Positions 26,436 to 35,458 of a stretch of 64,000 nucleotides of DNA are shown piece after piece. The notes beneath the pieces were generated by a model. The model made no database searches, had not been told where the DNA came from, and was given only the letters and a program-made list of their open reading frames with translations. The first letter of the stretch is position 1; each line of letters begins with the position of its first letter. The translations under genes were made by a program, and so were the position numbers. Source of the DNA: an uncultured Alistipes sp. (lineage in GTDB: Bacteria > Bacteroidota > Bacteroidia > Bacteroidales > Rikenellaceae); assembly GCA_910583985.1 (NCBI GenBank), contig CAJTYA010000007.1:62001-126000 (forward strand), in the 5' to 3' direction.

Positions 26436-27218
26436 ATGAGAAAGACGAACCGGATGATACGGGCCATCGCGCTGACAATTGCGCTCGGATGGACGACGGA
26501 AATGTACGGATGGGGGCGGACAGGCCACGACGCGGTGGCCTATATCGCCGAATGCAACCTCTCTCCGAAAGCGAAAAAACGCGTGGAGCGCTATCTGGGG
26601 CATTCGATCGTTTACTACGCCTCGTGGATGGACGAATACCGCCGGTCGCCGGGTTACGCCCACACGACGCATTGGCACATGGCCCCCGTGGACGAAGACC
26701 TGTATTATACCGAACAGGTGCGGAGCTCCAAGGGCGACGCGGTGGGCGAACTCGAAAACGCCATCGCCGCGCTGCGCGACTACCGGCATGCGGACGACTC
26801 GACGGTCGCGGCCAACCTCCGCTACATCATCCATTTGGTCGGCGACATGCACTGTCCCGCCCACGTAGCCTTTCCCGACACGGAACTGTGGTACGAGGTG
26901 ACGTTCAACGACAAAAAACGCGGCTATCACAGCGTTTGGGATTCGGGCATCATCGAGGCGCAGCACAAATGGCACTATACCGAATGGCAGCAGCAGTTGG
27001 ACCGTTGCACGAAAAAGCAGAAGCGCGAAATCATGGCGGGAACGCCCCGCGACTGGTTCCACCAAACCGCCGTCGACTGCCGGGACATCTACGAAATGGC
27101 GCCTGAGGGCGCCGCGCTGGGACGGGATTTCCTCAACGAGGCCGCCCCGCGGGCCGAACGGCAGATTCTCAAGGCGGGCTACCGTCTGGCCAAAGTGCTC
27201 AACGAGCTTTTCGGATAG
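26436..27218 (+). CDS. secreted S1/P1-family nuclease
   Basis: A 260-residue exported zinc-dependent nuclease of the S1/P1 family, which degrades single-stranded DNA and RNA and 3'-nucleotides. The signal peptide ends at Gly25, so mature Trp26 becomes the N-terminal residue that ligates zinc in this family (YGWGRTGHDAVAYIAE). Other ligand motifs are SWMDEYR near 71, THWHMAP near 88, IIHLVGDMHCPAHV near 133 (GDxHxPxH) and WDSGIIEAQ near 172. The ATG at 26436 gives the proper signal length; the slightly earlier TTG is unlikely. It probably recovers nucleotides or phosphate from extracellular nucleic acid. Confidence 0.92.
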   Translation: MRKTNRMIRAIALTIALGWTTEMYGWGRTGHDAVAYIAECNLSPKAKKRVERYLGHSIVYYASWMDEYRRSPGYAHTTHWHMAPVDEDLYYTEQVRSSKGDAVGELENAIAALRDYRHADDSTVAANLRYIIHLVGDMHCPAHVAFPDTELWYEVTFNDKKRGYHSVWDSGIIEAQHKWHYTEWQQQLDRCTKKQKREIMAGTPRDWFHQTAVDCRDIYEMAPEGAALGRDFLNEAAPRAERQILKAGYRLAKVLNELFG

Positions 27219-27614
27219 AAAGATCGGACCCCGAAGGACGCTTTCAGCCGGCACCGCAACCGAAAGTGTCTTCCGAGCCTCGTCCTTTTCCCGTTTTCCG
27301 GCAAGCCAGTGGTGTCTTGCGGCGAGGCCAAACGCATCCGTCGATGCGGCTGTCGTCTCTCCCGGACCGATTTGTCGCCGTCGGTATGGCAGAATAACCG
27401 GATGCGGGAAAAATTCTTACGGCGAAAGCATGCTGCGGAACTGCCGCACACCGCCATCCTCCCGCCGAAAGGGGGCCTGAGAACAGGAAACGTCCCGGCA
27501 ATCGACAGACGGGACGGGACTTTTCCGCTTCGGATCGTCGAAACCGAAAACCTTTCATCCCCACCCGGACATAACCCGAACAAATACTTTCCATACCCGG
27601 ACAAACACCGAACG
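27219..27614. other. intergenic region, no gene recognised
   Basis: About 400 bases. An imperfect inverted repeat (AAGGACGCTTTC with GAAAGTGTCTT) near 27235-27280 could end the nuclease transcript. TACTTTCC near 27585 is a one-mismatch -7 candidate for the next gene. No other feature is supported. Confidence 0.35.
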
Positions 27615-29543
27615 ATGAACCGAACGACGACTTTTCTCTGCCTGCTGGGCGGACTGCTTCTGACGAGCTGCCTCCCCTCCCCGGCCGTTGCCCCGGCCGA
27701 TCCCGAATTCAAAACGATCCTGCGCCTCTGGCCCGACCATCACAAAGACACGCTGCTGCTCGAAGAGTTGCTCGAAGCCGTCGCAAAATACCCCGACGCC
27801 TGCGACGAGGTATGGTTCTGCATGGAGTTCGAAACGCTGTCCGAGGAGGCGCACCGGCAGTCGGCCCGCGCCATGAAACGTGCCGCCGAACGGATGCGCG
27901 GGCTCGGCGTCGAGGTGTCGGTACAGGGCATCACGATCGGACACGGAGACGATTTCGAATCGGGCACGGAGAACGACGCCCTCAAACCGACATGGGGAAC
28001 GATGGTTGATGCGTGGGGCCGTCGGGCGCAAACCGGCCATTGTCCGAGGCAAAAGGCTTTTCTCGACTACCTGAGCCGAGTCTACGGAATGTATGCGGAA
28101 GCCTGTCGCCCGGCCTGCGTCTGGTTGGACGACGATCTGCGCGTCACGCACCATGCCCCGGCCCGTTCGATCTGTTTCTGCGACACCTGTCTCACGGCGT
28201 TCAATGCGCGCCACGGCAGCGAATGGACCCGCGAAAGTCTGGCTCAGGCCCTCGACCGAAACGAAGGGAACGGAGAGCTGCGCCGGGCATGGATCGCCTT
28301 TTCGCAAGAGGGCTTGGCCGGAGTGGCGCGAACCGTCGCCCGCAGCGTGCACAGCGTCTCGCCGACCACCCGGATGGGCCTGCAACACGCCAATTTCCAC
28401 CGGCAATTGGAGGAAGGACGGGACTGGAACCCCATATTCGATGCGATGGAGCAAGAAACGGGACTGGCTCCGGCCTCGCGTCCGGGGAACGGCTTCTACA
28501 ACGACCACGCACCGAGGGAGATGCTCACGAAAGGCTACGACATGGCCCGCCAGATCCGGCGGCTGAAGCCGTCCGTCAGGGAAATCGCCGCGGAAGTCGA
28601 AGGCTACCGGCACTGCGCCACAGGCAAGTCGGCCCGCGGGCTTTGCGTGGAATCGCACCTCTATCTGGCGATGGGCGCCACGCAGCTCTCCTATGCGATT
28701 CTGTGCGCCGCGTCGGAACCGATGGAGTGGTACGCCGACAACTACCTGAAAGCCCTGTCCCAGTGGCGTCCCTATCTCGAAGAATATGCGGCATTCAACC
28801 GCGGGACGGAACCGGGCGGGATCGACCCGTACATAAGCCCCCTTCACGCGTTGCGCAACATGGAGGCCGGCGAACCTTCGTGGGGCTGGAGCACGACGGG
28901 CGCAGGCGACTACGCGTTCGGGCTCGTGCCGCTGGGCCTGCCGTTCTGCCCGGACGGACACCGCTCCTCGGTGCTCATGATGGACGGCCTCGCCGTCGAG
29001 GGACTCGGCAGGGACGAGGCCGTGCGGTTGTTCCGCACACGGGGCATTCTGCTCGACCGGGGAGCGTGGGAATGGGTCCGCCGGCGACGGATCGACACGC
29101 TGCTGCAAGAGATTCCCGTACCGGACGGACTTTCGGCCCTGCGATGCCTGCGCTCCGGGGAAGGCAGCCGCATCGCCGTCGTACCGGCCTACAACGCCGA
29201 CCGGAGCAATGCGCAGAGGCTCGATCTGCTGCGCATCGCGGACTGGGCGGCCCAAGAAAGCCTTCCGGTCCTCATGGAGACGATGGCGCAGGCGGTCCTC
29301 GTGCCGAGGGTGGATTCGGCCGGACGTCTGCGCTCGGTCATGCTGCTCAATTGCAGCATTTCGCCTCAGGATTCCATCCGGCTCCGTCTGAGGGGATGCG
29401 CCCCGGAATCGAAGCCCGTTTTCGTCTGGAAACGGGCAGGTCGAAAAGACGAAAAGCTCCCGGCCCGGTTCGACGGTACGGACGCCCTCGTCGTCGTACC
29501 GTCGCCGGAGGGATGGAACACCGGATGGTTAGCCGTCGAGTAG
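27615..29543 (+). CDS. lipoprotein, putative GH42-like/TIM-barrel glycoside hydrolase
   Basis: A 642-residue predicted lipoprotein (MNRTTTFLCLLGGLLLTSC, lipobox LTSC). The N-terminal 450 residues look like a (beta/alpha)8 barrel: EVWFCMEFETLSEEAHRQSA, VSVQGITIGHGDDF and ACVWLDDDLRV. Immediately after comes ICFCDTC, a CxCxxC group like the zinc cluster of GH42 beta-galactosidases. EIAAEVEGY near 325 and SEPMEWYADNYLKAL near 370 may hold active-site acids. The C-terminal third resembles the trimerisation and beta-sandwich parts of that clan. I do not recognise an exact characterised family, so the substrate is unknown. It stands alone after the nuclease gene. Confidence 0.65.
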   Translation: MNRTTTFLCLLGGLLLTSCLPSPAVAPADPEFKTILRLWPDHHKDTLLLEELLEAVAKYPDACDEVWFCMEFETLSEEAHRQSARAMKRAAERMRGLGVEVSVQGITIGHGDDFESGTENDALKPTWGTMVDAWGRRAQTGHCPRQKAFLDYLSRVYGMYAEACRPACVWLDDDLRVTHHAPARSICFCDTCLTAFNARHGSEWTRESLAQALDRNEGNGELRRAWIAFSQEGLAGVARTVARSVHSVSPTTRMGLQHANFHRQLEEGRDWNPIFDAMEQETGLAPASRPGNGFYNDHAPREMLTKGYDMARQIRRLKPSVREIAAEVEGYRHCATGKSARGLCVESHLYLAMGATQLSYAILCAASEPMEWYADNYLKALSQWRPYLEEYAAFNRGTEPGGIDPYISPLHALRNMEAGEPSWGWSTTGAGDYAFGLVPLGLPFCPDGHRSSVLMMDGLAVEGLGRDEAVRLFRTRGILLDRGAWEWVRRRRIDTLLQEIPVPDGLSALRCLRSGEGSRIAVVPAYNADRSNAQRLDLLRIADWAAQESLPVLMETMAQAVLVPRVDSAGRLRSVMLLNCSISPQDSIRLRLRGCAPESKPVFVWKRAGRKDEKLPARFDGTDALVVVPSPEGWNTGWLAVE

Positions 29544-29828
29544 GCGAACGGATGCTCGGAAGCCGCGTTTCGAAACCGGCATATATTCGAGGTCTCCGTC
29601 GCGCACGGCCAAAGACTCCGCATCCGAATCGCCCCGTGGGGACGGAAAACCGGACAGCCGGAAGCATCCTTCGGAGAAATAGGATCGAGGTCGAATAAAC
29701 GGGGACCTTTTCCGAGCATGACCTGCCGTTCTTCCGGGAACCGCATGCCGAGTTCGAAAAGGAGCGGCAAAGATTCGGCCGTCGGTCCGGACGATTTTTC
29801 AGCGATGCGAAGTCCGGAAGACTTCGCA
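29544..29828. other. intergenic region
   Basis: About 285 GC-rich bases between converging genes, with only non-specific open frames. The minus-strand cysK terminator lies at its far end. Confidence 0.4.
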
Positions 29829-29872
29829 GAAAACAGGGAGCGGGACACGATACGTGTCCCGCTCCCTGTTTT
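29829..29872 (-). terminator. terminator of the metY-cysK transcript
   Basis: A near-perfect 20-bp inverted repeat (AAACAGGGAGCGGGACACG with its complement) with a three-base loop, followed on the minus strand by TTTTCTG. It starts 11 bases after the cysK stop. On the plus strand it ends TTTTAT and may also stop the upstream lipoprotein transcript. Confidence 0.85.
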
Positions 29873-29883
29873 ATCGTCATATC

Positions 29884-30831
29884 CTAAAGCGGATATTCGT
29901 CGAACGCGTAGAGTACGGTGGACAAATAGCGTTCGCCCGTATCGGGCAAGACAACGACGATATTTTTGCCCGTATTCTCCGGCCGTCGGGCTATTTCCGC
30001 CGCCGCGTGAACGGCTGCCGCCGACGATATGCCGACCAACAGTCCTTCGGTCGAGGCCAGTTGCCGACCGGTACGGATCGCGTCGTCGTTGCCGACCCCG
30101 ACGATACCGTCCACGACCGAGGCGTCGAAATTGTCGGGCACGAAGCCGGCGCCGATGCCCTGTATTTTATGGGGCCCCGGCATGCCTCCCGACAGAACGG
30201 GCGAGGCAGCCGGTTCGACGGCGAACACTTTCACGTTCGGATTCAGCTCTTTGAGCCGACGACCGGTGCCGCTAACCGTTCCTCCCGTGCCCACGCCGGC
30301 GACCAATATATCGACTTGCCCGTCCGTGTCGCGCCATATCTCTTCGGCGGTCGTTTTTTCATGAATACGGGGATTGGCCGGATTGGAGAACTGTTGCAGG
30401 ATCACCGCTCCCGGAATCGCATCGCGAAGCGCTTCGGCCCGTGCAAGAGCTCCTTTCATCCCCTCCGCTCCGGGCGTCAGTTCCAAAGAAGCTCCGAGCG
30501 CTTTGAGCAGACTGCGACGCTCCATGCTCATCGTATCGGGCATCGTCAGAATCAGTTTGTATCCCTTGATCGCCGCGACGCCGGCCAAACCGATGCCCGT
30601 ATTTCCGCTAGTGGGTTCGATGAGGGTGGCTCCGGGCGAGAGAATGCCTTTTTCTTCGGCGTCTTCTATCATCGCCAGAGCGATCCGGTCCTTGACGCTT
30701 CCCAGCGGGTTGAAATATTCCAATTTACCGAACAGGCGGCCGCGCAAGGCATGCAGGCGGCCGTAGGCTCCGAGCTCCAACAAGGGAGTATTACCGATCA
30801 GGTCGGTCAGTTTTTTCGCAATTTTCGTCAT
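29884..30831 (-). CDS. cysK: cysteine synthase A (O-acetylserine sulfhydrylase)
   Basis: A 315-residue PLP enzyme that makes cysteine from O-acetylserine and sulfide. The PLP lysine is Lys47 in [21 protein letters not shown] near 72 binds the substrate carboxylate, the phosphate loop is [12 protein letters not shown] near 183, and [10 protein letters not shown] closes the C-terminus. Length and motif order are those of CysK rather than cystathionine beta-synthase. It lies 119 bases downstream of metY in the same direction, with a palindrome between, so the two sulfide-fixing enzymes are probably co-transcribed and possibly influenced by the nearby Lrp-type regulator. Confidence 0.95.
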   Translation of the reverse strand: MTKIAKKLTDLIGNTPLLELGAYGRLHALRGRLFGKLEYFNPLGSVKDRIALAMIEDAEEKGILSPGATLIEPTSGNTGIGLAGVAAIKGYKLILTMPDTMSMERRSLLKALGASLELTPGAEGMKGALARAEALRDAIPGAVILQQFSNPANPRIHEKTTAEEIWRDTDGQVDILVAGVGTGGTVSGTGRRLKELNPNVKVFAVEPAASPVLSGGMPGPHKIQGIGAGFVPDNFDASVVDGIVGVGNDDAIRTGRQLASTEGLLVGISSAAAVHAAAEIARRPENTGKNIVVVLPDTGERYLSTVLYAFDEYPL

Positions 30832-30881
30832 GATCGAAATTGTTTTTGTTTAAAAGAAGGCAGCACTCGCCGGCATGTTAT

Positions 30882-30902
30882 CGGTCGTTCCGGGAACGAC
30901 CG
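30882..30902. promoter_or_regulatory. perfect palindrome between metY and cysK
   Basis: CGGTCGTTCCGGGAACGACCG is a 21-base perfect inverted repeat with a single central base. It lacks a T tail and is too tight to be a normal terminator loop, so it may be an operator or an RNA processing or attenuation site for cysK. Confidence 0.35.
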
Positions 30903-30950
30903 GTGAATGTCACAGCGGACGCTACGGATTCGTTTCGAATTTTTCCTTTT

Positions 30951-32249
30951 CTATTCCTTCGCCCCGATTTTCCCGAAAGCCTGTTCCAAATCGGCCAACA
31001 GGTCGTCGATGTGTTCCGTGCCGATCGACAGGCGTATCGTGCCGGGCGCAATGCCCTGTTTGCGCAACTCCTGTTCGGTGAGCTGAGAGTGCGTCGTCGT
31101 CGCCGGATGGATGACCAGCGATTTGACGTCGGCCACGTTGGCCAGCAACGAGAAAATCTCCAGACTGTCGATGAACCGGTGCGCCGCCTCGACGCCGCCC
31201 CGGATTTCGAACGTAAAGATCGAACCGGCTCCGTTCGGGAAATACCGCTCGTAGAGTCCGTGATCCGGACGATCTTCCAGTGCAGGATGATTGACCCGTA
31301 CCACTTCGGGACGGCTCTTAAGATAATCCACCACCTTGAGCGCATTGGCCACATGCCGTTCTACGCGCAGCGAGAGCGTTTCCAGTCCTTGCAACAGGAT
31401 GAATGCATTGAACGGACTGATCGAAGAGCCCGTATCGCGCAACAACGTGGCCCGGATGCGGACGGCGTAAGCGGCCGCTCCGGCGGCTTCGACGAAACGC
31501 ACGCCGTGGTAGCTCGGATCGGGTTCAGTGAGCTGAGGAAATTTTCCCGAAGCCGCCCAGTCGAACCGGCCGGAATCCACGATGACGCCGCCCAACGACG
31601 AACCGTGCCCGCCGATGAACTTCGTCGCCGAATGTACGACGATGTCGGCCCCGTACTCGATGGGACGGATCAGATAGGGCGTGCCGAACGTATTATCGAC
31701 GATCAACGGAATACCGTGCCGGTGAGCGATCGCAGCGACGGCTTCGATGTCGATGATATTCGAGTTGGGATTGCCCAAGGTCTCGATGAACAGCGCCTTG
31801 GTTTCGGGCCGGATCGCCCTTTCGAAGTCGAGCGGGTCGGACGGATCGACGAACGAAGCCGTCACGCCGTAGGCGGGAAGCGTATGCGCCAGCAGGTTGT
31901 AGGTTCCGCCGTAGATGGTTTCGGCCGCCACGATATGGTCGCCCGAACGGGTGATGTTCTCCAACGCATAGGTAATAGCCGCCGCACCCGACGCGACGGC
32001 CAAGCCGGCGACGCCGCCTTCCAGCGCAGCCACGCGTTCTTCGAAGACGCCTTGCGTGGAATTGGTCAGCCGTCCGTAGATATTTCCGGCATCGGCCAAC
32101 CCGAAGCGGGCCGCCGCATGGGCCGAATTGCGGAACACGTAAGAAGTCGTCTGGTAAATCGGTACGGCCCGTGCGTCGGTCGCCGGATCGGGCTGTTCCT
32201 GCCCTACGTGAATCTGCAATGTTTCGAAGTGTAATTTTTTTCTTTCCAT
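30951..32249 (-). CDS. metY: O-acetylhomoserine sulfhydrylase
   Basis: A 432-residue PLP enzyme of the Cys/Met metabolism family that makes homocysteine from O-acetylhomoserine and sulfide. The Schiff-base lysine is Lys210 in [30 protein letters not shown] near 58 and [15 protein letters not shown] near 158 are family blocks, and its 430-residue length is typical of MetY rather than MetB (about 380). It is followed by cysK and is divergent from an Lrp/AsnC regulator. The start at 32249 ([14 protein letters not shown]) fits the family, and a promoter match lies about 40 bases upstream. Confidence 0.93.
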   Translation of the reverse strand: MERKKLHFETLQIHVGQEQPDPATDARAVPIYQTTSYVFRNSAHAAARFGLADAGNIYGRLTNSTQGVFEERVAALEGGVAGLAVASGAAAITYALENITRSGDHIVAAETIYGGTYNLLAHTLPAYGVTASFVDPSDPLDFERAIRPETKALFIETLGNPNSNIIDIEAVAAIAHRHGIPLIVDNTFGTPYLIRPIEYGADIVVHSATKFIGGHGSSLGGVIVDSGRFDWAASGKFPQLTEPDPSYHGVRFVEAAGAAAYAVRIRATLLRDTGSSISPFNAFILLQGLETLSLRVERHVANALKVVDYLKSRPEVVRVNHPALEDRPDHGLYERYFPNGAGSIFTFEIRGGVEAAHRFIDSLEIFSLLANVADVKSLVIHPATTTHSQLTEQELRKQGIAPGTIRLSIGTEHIDDLLADLEQAFGKIGAKE

Positions 32250-32287
32250 ATTCGATCTGTTTCGTTCGTCATTCGACTATTTTCCGA

Positions 32288-32318
32288 CAAAACTACCGTC
32301 AAAGGAAAAATAATACAA
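32288..32318 (-). promoter_or_regulatory. promoter of metY
   Basis: On the minus strand TTG (32318-32316), a 20-base spacer and TAGTTTTG (32295-32288) match the phylum consensus. It lies in the AT-rich divergent region shared with the Lrp-type gene, a likely site of regulation. Confidence 0.6.
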
Positions 32319-32420
32319 CAAATTTCCAAAATACAGAAAATACAACTATTTTTACACTTCAAAATAAAACAAACATTCAGAAATCCATATCCAAACCGTC
32401 TACCGAAAGAATTTTATTCC

Positions 32421-32882
32421 ATGGACACGCTCGACCGAAAAGATTTGCAGATTCTCCGCATCTTGCAGGAAAACTCCCGACTGACGACCAAAGAGCTCGC
32501 CGCACGGGTCCATCTCTCGACGACCCCGGTTTTCGAACGACTCAAACGACTCGAAAACGAAGGCTACATCAAACGGTACGTCGCCGTACTGGACGCGGAA
32601 AAACTGAACCGGGGATTCGTCGTTTTTTGCAGCGTGAAGCTCCGGCGCCTCAATTACGACATCGCATCCGCTTTCGCGCAAACCGTCCGGCAAATTCCCG
32701 AAGTAACCGAATGTTACAACGTTTCGGGAGAATACGACTATCTGCTCAAGATCCATGCGCCCGATATGAAATATTATCAAGAGTTCACGCTCAACGTATT
32801 GGGACGGATCGAGAGTCTGGGTTCTCTGACCAGCACGTTCGTGATGGACGAAATCAAGCACGAGTACGGAGTCCCGCTCTGA
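32421..32882 (+). CDS. Lrp/AsnC-family transcriptional regulator
   Basis: A 153-residue leucine-responsive-type regulator. An N-terminal winged helix-turn-helix spans residues 1-60 (DRKDLQILRILQENSRLTTK, then ARVHLSTTPVFERLKRLENE), followed by the RAM/AsnC ligand-binding domain (IPEVTECYNVSGEYDYLLKI, residues about 93-112). Lrp proteins bind amino acids and act as octamers on nearby genes. Divergence from metY across 170 AT-rich bases suggests it controls metY-cysK and itself, with methionine or another amino acid as a candidate ligand. The ligand is inference. Its stop codon lies in the loop of a long inverted repeat. Confidence 0.93.
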   Translation: MDTLDRKDLQILRILQENSRLTTKELAARVHLSTTPVFERLKRLENEGYIKRYVAVLDAEKLNRGFVVFCSVKLRRLNYDIASAFAQTVRQIPEVTECYNVSGEYDYLLKIHAPDMKYYQEFTLNVLGRIESLGSLTSTFVMDEIKHEYGVPL

Positions 32883-32902
32883 AACGGGATTCCGTACTCG
32901 TG
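32859..32902 (+). terminator. inverted repeat spanning the lrp-type stop codon
   Basis: CACGAGTACGGAGTCCCG (32859-32876) pairs with CGGGATTCCGTACTCGTG (32885-32902), one wobble, with the TGA stop in the eight-base loop. There is no T run, so it is either a rho-assisted terminator or a transcript-end stabiliser. Confidence 0.55.
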
Positions 32903-33010
32903 CCCGCAGGTCGTTTATATATTCCCGCGACTCGGATTCCGCGGCATGTCGGATTCCGAAGACGAAAAACGGGGAAAGGAAACAGGATGTTTCCGTCGAT
33001 TCGAGACAGC

Positions 33011-33043
33011 TCCGGCCGCCCTTCCGTCGGAAAGGCGGCCGGA
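33011..33043 (-). terminator. hairpin after the minus-strand redox operon
   Basis: CCGGCCGCC and GGCGGCCGG form a 15-bp stem with one mismatch and a three-base loop, 20 bases beyond the last stop codon of the operon. No T tail is present. Confidence 0.5.
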
Positions 33044-33062
33044 ATGCCGAAAAGCGGAACCC

Positions 33063-33575
33063 TTACCGGCGGATCGCCCGGTTGATGACCCACCAGCCGC
33101 CGAACACCTGCAACGCCATGCCGGGCAGGCCGATGCGGAAATCCTGCACGGCTGAAAAGAAATCGCCCCGGAGCGCCCACTCGCCTAACGTGCCGAGCGT
33201 CTGGTAGCCGAGCACGACGGCCGCCAGCAACGGAAGCGACGCCTTGCGGAACGTCCCGGCGACAAGGCCCGCCAGCACGGCCAACAGGCCCGACTTGAGC
33301 AGAATGGCCGGAAGAGCGGCCGCGGCCGGCATGCCGAACAGCGCCGAATTGAGCAGCGGCGAGGCGACGGCCGTGAGCAGTCCCGCCCGCCAGCCGTACT
33401 TGTACGCCGCGACGAGCGTAAAGAAATAGACGGGCAGCCACCGCATGCCCCCCTGCGGAACGAGGTGGCACAACTGGGGCAGCAGCAGGTTTCCCGCCAC
33501 GAACAGGGCGGCCGTCCAGTAGGTTTTCGCTTGATTGTACCCTAACGAATAGAGTCTGAGAGCAGTCGTTTGCAT
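33063..33575 (-). CDS. ECF transporter S-component-like membrane protein
   Basis: A 170-residue membrane protein with five or six hydrophobic helices (WTAALFVAGNLLLPQLCHLV, WLPVYFFTLVAAYKYGWRAG, ALPAILLKSGLLAVLAGLVA, LLAAVVLGYQTLGTLGEW). Its size, the LPQLCHLVPQGGMRWLPVYF block and the glycine-rich loops resemble substrate-binding S components of ECF vitamin transporters. No ECF ATPase or T component is adjacent, so it would share a housekeeping module or work alone. It is the last gene of a tight operon, 13 bases after a DUF362 gene. The substrate cannot be predicted; a quinone-, flavin- or cofactor-related molecule would suit the redox neighbours. Confidence 0.7.
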   Translation of the reverse strand: MQTTALRLYSLGYNQAKTYWTAALFVAGNLLLPQLCHLVPQGGMRWLPVYFFTLVAAYKYGWRAGLLTAVASPLLNSALFGMPAAAALPAILLKSGLLAVLAGLVAGTFRKASLPLLAAVVLGYQTLGTLGEWALRGDFFSAVQDFRIGLPGMALQVFGGWWVINRAIRR

Positions 33576-33588
33576 CGTATGATCTTTT

Positions 33589-34551
33589 TTAATCGAGTTT
33601 TACCAATTCGTACTGTCGGGTGCCGAGCCCGATCCGCTCGCCGTGTTCCAGCGTGTGCATGCCGTGGCGCGAGTCGATCCGTTCGATAAGGTGGACCTTG
33701 CCGGGATCGTCCGACGCACGCACCAGATCGGTGCAGGCCTTGTCCAACGCCACCGGATCGAGCGAGGCGAGCAGGCCGATGTCGCCCATCCGGGGCTCTT
33801 CGGGCGCCGAGACGCAATCGCAATCGACCGAGAGCCTGTTAGCTACGTTGATATAGAGGATGCGCTCGCCGCAGTGATCGGCCACCGCCTTGGCCGCTTC
33901 GGCCATCGCTTCCAGAAAATCGTCCTGCGGAGGCAGGTTGTTCCACGGGTCGGTCTTGGTTTTCCCGGCCGAGTGAATCCACGCCTTGCCCGCCGACGAG
34001 GCGATGCCGATGGCCATGTTCTTGACGGCTCCGCCGAAGCCGCCCATCGTATGCCCCTTGAAATGAGAAAGAATAATCGTAAAATCGTAATCGAGGTAGT
34101 GCGAGCCGACGAAATCCTCCCGAAGATGCACCCCGCCTTCGACCGGGAGCGCCGCTTCGCCGTCGGCATCCATGATGTCGACCGGAGCGATCTCCGTGAA
34201 GCCGTGCTCCTCGGCCGCCCTGAGGTGATCGGCCGTCCGCGCGCGCCCGCCGCCGTAGGCGGTGTTGCACTCGACGATCGTGCCGCCCACCTCGCGCACT
34301 AAATCGCCGATGAGGGCCGGTTGCAGGAAATTGTGTCCGCCCGGCTCGCCGGTCGAAATCTTGACGGCGACCTTCCCGGTCGCCTTGCGGCCCAGCGCCT
34401 CGTAGATCCGGACGAGGTTGCCGGGCGTGATCTCCTCGAACATATACACCTTCGGCACACCGACGTCGCCGGTCGCCGCCGTGCCCGCCGCACTCTGCGG
34501 GGCCGGGCACCCCGTCCCCGCTACCGGGGACTTCGAATCGAAAGTCGCCAT
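33589..34551 (-). CDS. DUF362-domain protein
   Basis: A 320-residue protein of the DUF362 family. Conserved family blocks are VAVKISTGEPGGHNFLQPAL near 60, EVGGTIVECNTAYGGGR, DYDFTIILSHFKGHTMGGFG near 155 and GGAVKNMAIGIAS. DUF362 proteins are often joined to ferredoxin domains and found with anaerobic redox enzymes. This copy has no CxxCxxC cluster, so it would rely on partners for electrons. It sits between an ABM-like protein and an ECF S-component-like gene within a compact operon. Biochemical activity unknown. Confidence 0.85.
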   Translation of the reverse strand: MATFDSKSPVAGTGCPAPQSAAGTAATGDVGVPKVYMFEEITPGNLVRIYEALGRKATGKVAVKISTGEPGGHNFLQPALIGDLVREVGGTIVECNTAYGGGRARTADHLRAAEEHGFTEIAPVDIMDADGEAALPVEGGVHLREDFVGSHYLDYDFTIILSHFKGHTMGGFGGAVKNMAIGIASSAGKAWIHSAGKTKTDPWNNLPPQDDFLEAMAEAAKAVADHCGERILYINVANRLSVDCDCVSAPEEPRMGDIGLLASLDPVALDKACTDLVRASDDPGKVHLIERIDSRHGMHTLEHGERIGLGTRQYELVKLD

Positions 34552-34576
34552 ACGAATAATTTTTATCGTGAAACGG

Positions 34577-34996
34577 TCATTTGATTTTCAATTCCGGAAT
34601 CAACGCATCGACATCGAGCAGCCGGAGCGAGCGGACCATATCGAGCGTTTCCCGTTTGTACTTCTGAAAATGAGGCGTCGCGAGGTGGTTTCGGTAAGCC
34701 GCCTCGTCGGCATAGATCTCCAGAATCGTCACCTCGTGCGGACGTTTTTTGTCGGAAACGGCATAGAGTGTCCGCACGCCGGGCTCCAGCTGCATCGAAG
34801 CCTCGATCTCCTCTCTGAGCAACGCCTTGTATTCGTCCGTCCGGAGCGAGTCGACCGTGATTTGCGACAGGCGCACCACGAGGGCGGCAGTATCCTTCGC
34901 CGGATCGTCCGATACGTTCCGCTGTGACGGAGCTTGCGCCGAAGCGGATACGGAAAGAAGACCCAGCAGGGCCCCGATCATCCTATTCTTTTTCAT
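34577..34996 (-). CDS. exported ABM-fold (quinol monooxygenase-like) protein
   Basis: A 139-residue protein with an N-terminal signal segment (MKKNRMIGALLGLLSVSASA) and an antibiotic-biosynthesis-monooxygenase (ABM) dimeric alpha/beta-barrel domain over residues about 45-135: VVRLSQITVDSLRTDEYKAL, LEPGVRTLYAVSDKKRPHEV, TILEIYADEAAYRNHLATPH and FQKY. ABM proteins act on quinones, haem or polyketides without a cofactor. Export to the periplasm is unusual for the family. Its start overlaps the stop of the DUF1893 gene (ATGA), so the two are translationally coupled. Substrate unknown. Confidence 0.8.
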   Translation of the reverse strand: MKKNRMIGALLGLLSVSASAQAPSQRNVSDDPAKDTAALVVRLSQITVDSLRTDEYKALLREEIEASMQLEPGVRTLYAVSDKKRPHEVTILEIYADEAAYRNHLATPHFQKYKRETLDMVRSLRLLDVDALIPELKIK

Positions 34997-35448
34997 TTCC
35001 CGCTCGGAGAAGTTCGTTTCAAAAACATTTCGATTCGCTCCAGACACTCTTCCGGCGTGCGCACCGGCAGGCACAGCGTCTCCACCGGACAAAGGCCCGT
35101 GCCCGTCCTATCGACGATATGCGGCACCTCGCACACGCACTCCGCCTCGATGCCCGCCGAGCGGAACAATTCGAGGGCGGGCGTACTGGCCACCTCGGCG
35201 AAGACGCCCCGCACACCGCCCAGCACCATCAGGGCCGCGGCCCCCTTGCCCACGACCTTGTCGGCGACGAACGCGCCGCGGAGCGTACCGGGCTCCTCCT
35301 TGAGCAAGCGGTAGAGGTCCCGCACGCCCCGCTGCCGGAAAACGAGGAAACGATCCCCGTGGCAAACGACGCAGGAACACCTCTCGGCCCGGAGGCGGTC
35401 GATGGCCGCCCGACGCTGCGCGGGAACGATTTCAGTTCGGTTTTCCAT
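34993..35448 (-). CDS. DUF1893 family protein
   Basis: A 151-residue cytoplasmic protein of the DUF1893 family: RLRAERCSCVVCHGDRFLVF near 20-39, RGVRDLYRLLKEEPGTLRGA, then FVADKVVGKGAAALMVLGGV and CPVETLC. Several cysteines (CSCVVC, CVC, C, C) could bind a metal or cluster. The fold is thought to be related to cytidine deaminases, but no deaminase zinc motif (HAE/PCxxC) is evident. The start at 35448 (MENRTEIV) follows the upstream reductase by 10 bases, and its end overlaps the ABM gene. Role unknown. Confidence 0.8.
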   Translation of the reverse strand: MENRTEIVPAQRRAAIDRLRAERCSCVVCHGDRFLVFRQRGVRDLYRLLKEEPGTLRGAFVADKVVGKGAAALMVLGGVRGVFAEVASTPALELFRSAGIEAECVCEVPHIVDRTGTGLCPVETLCLPVRTPEECLERIEMFLKRTSPSGK

Positions 35449-35458
35449 ATCGTCCGGT

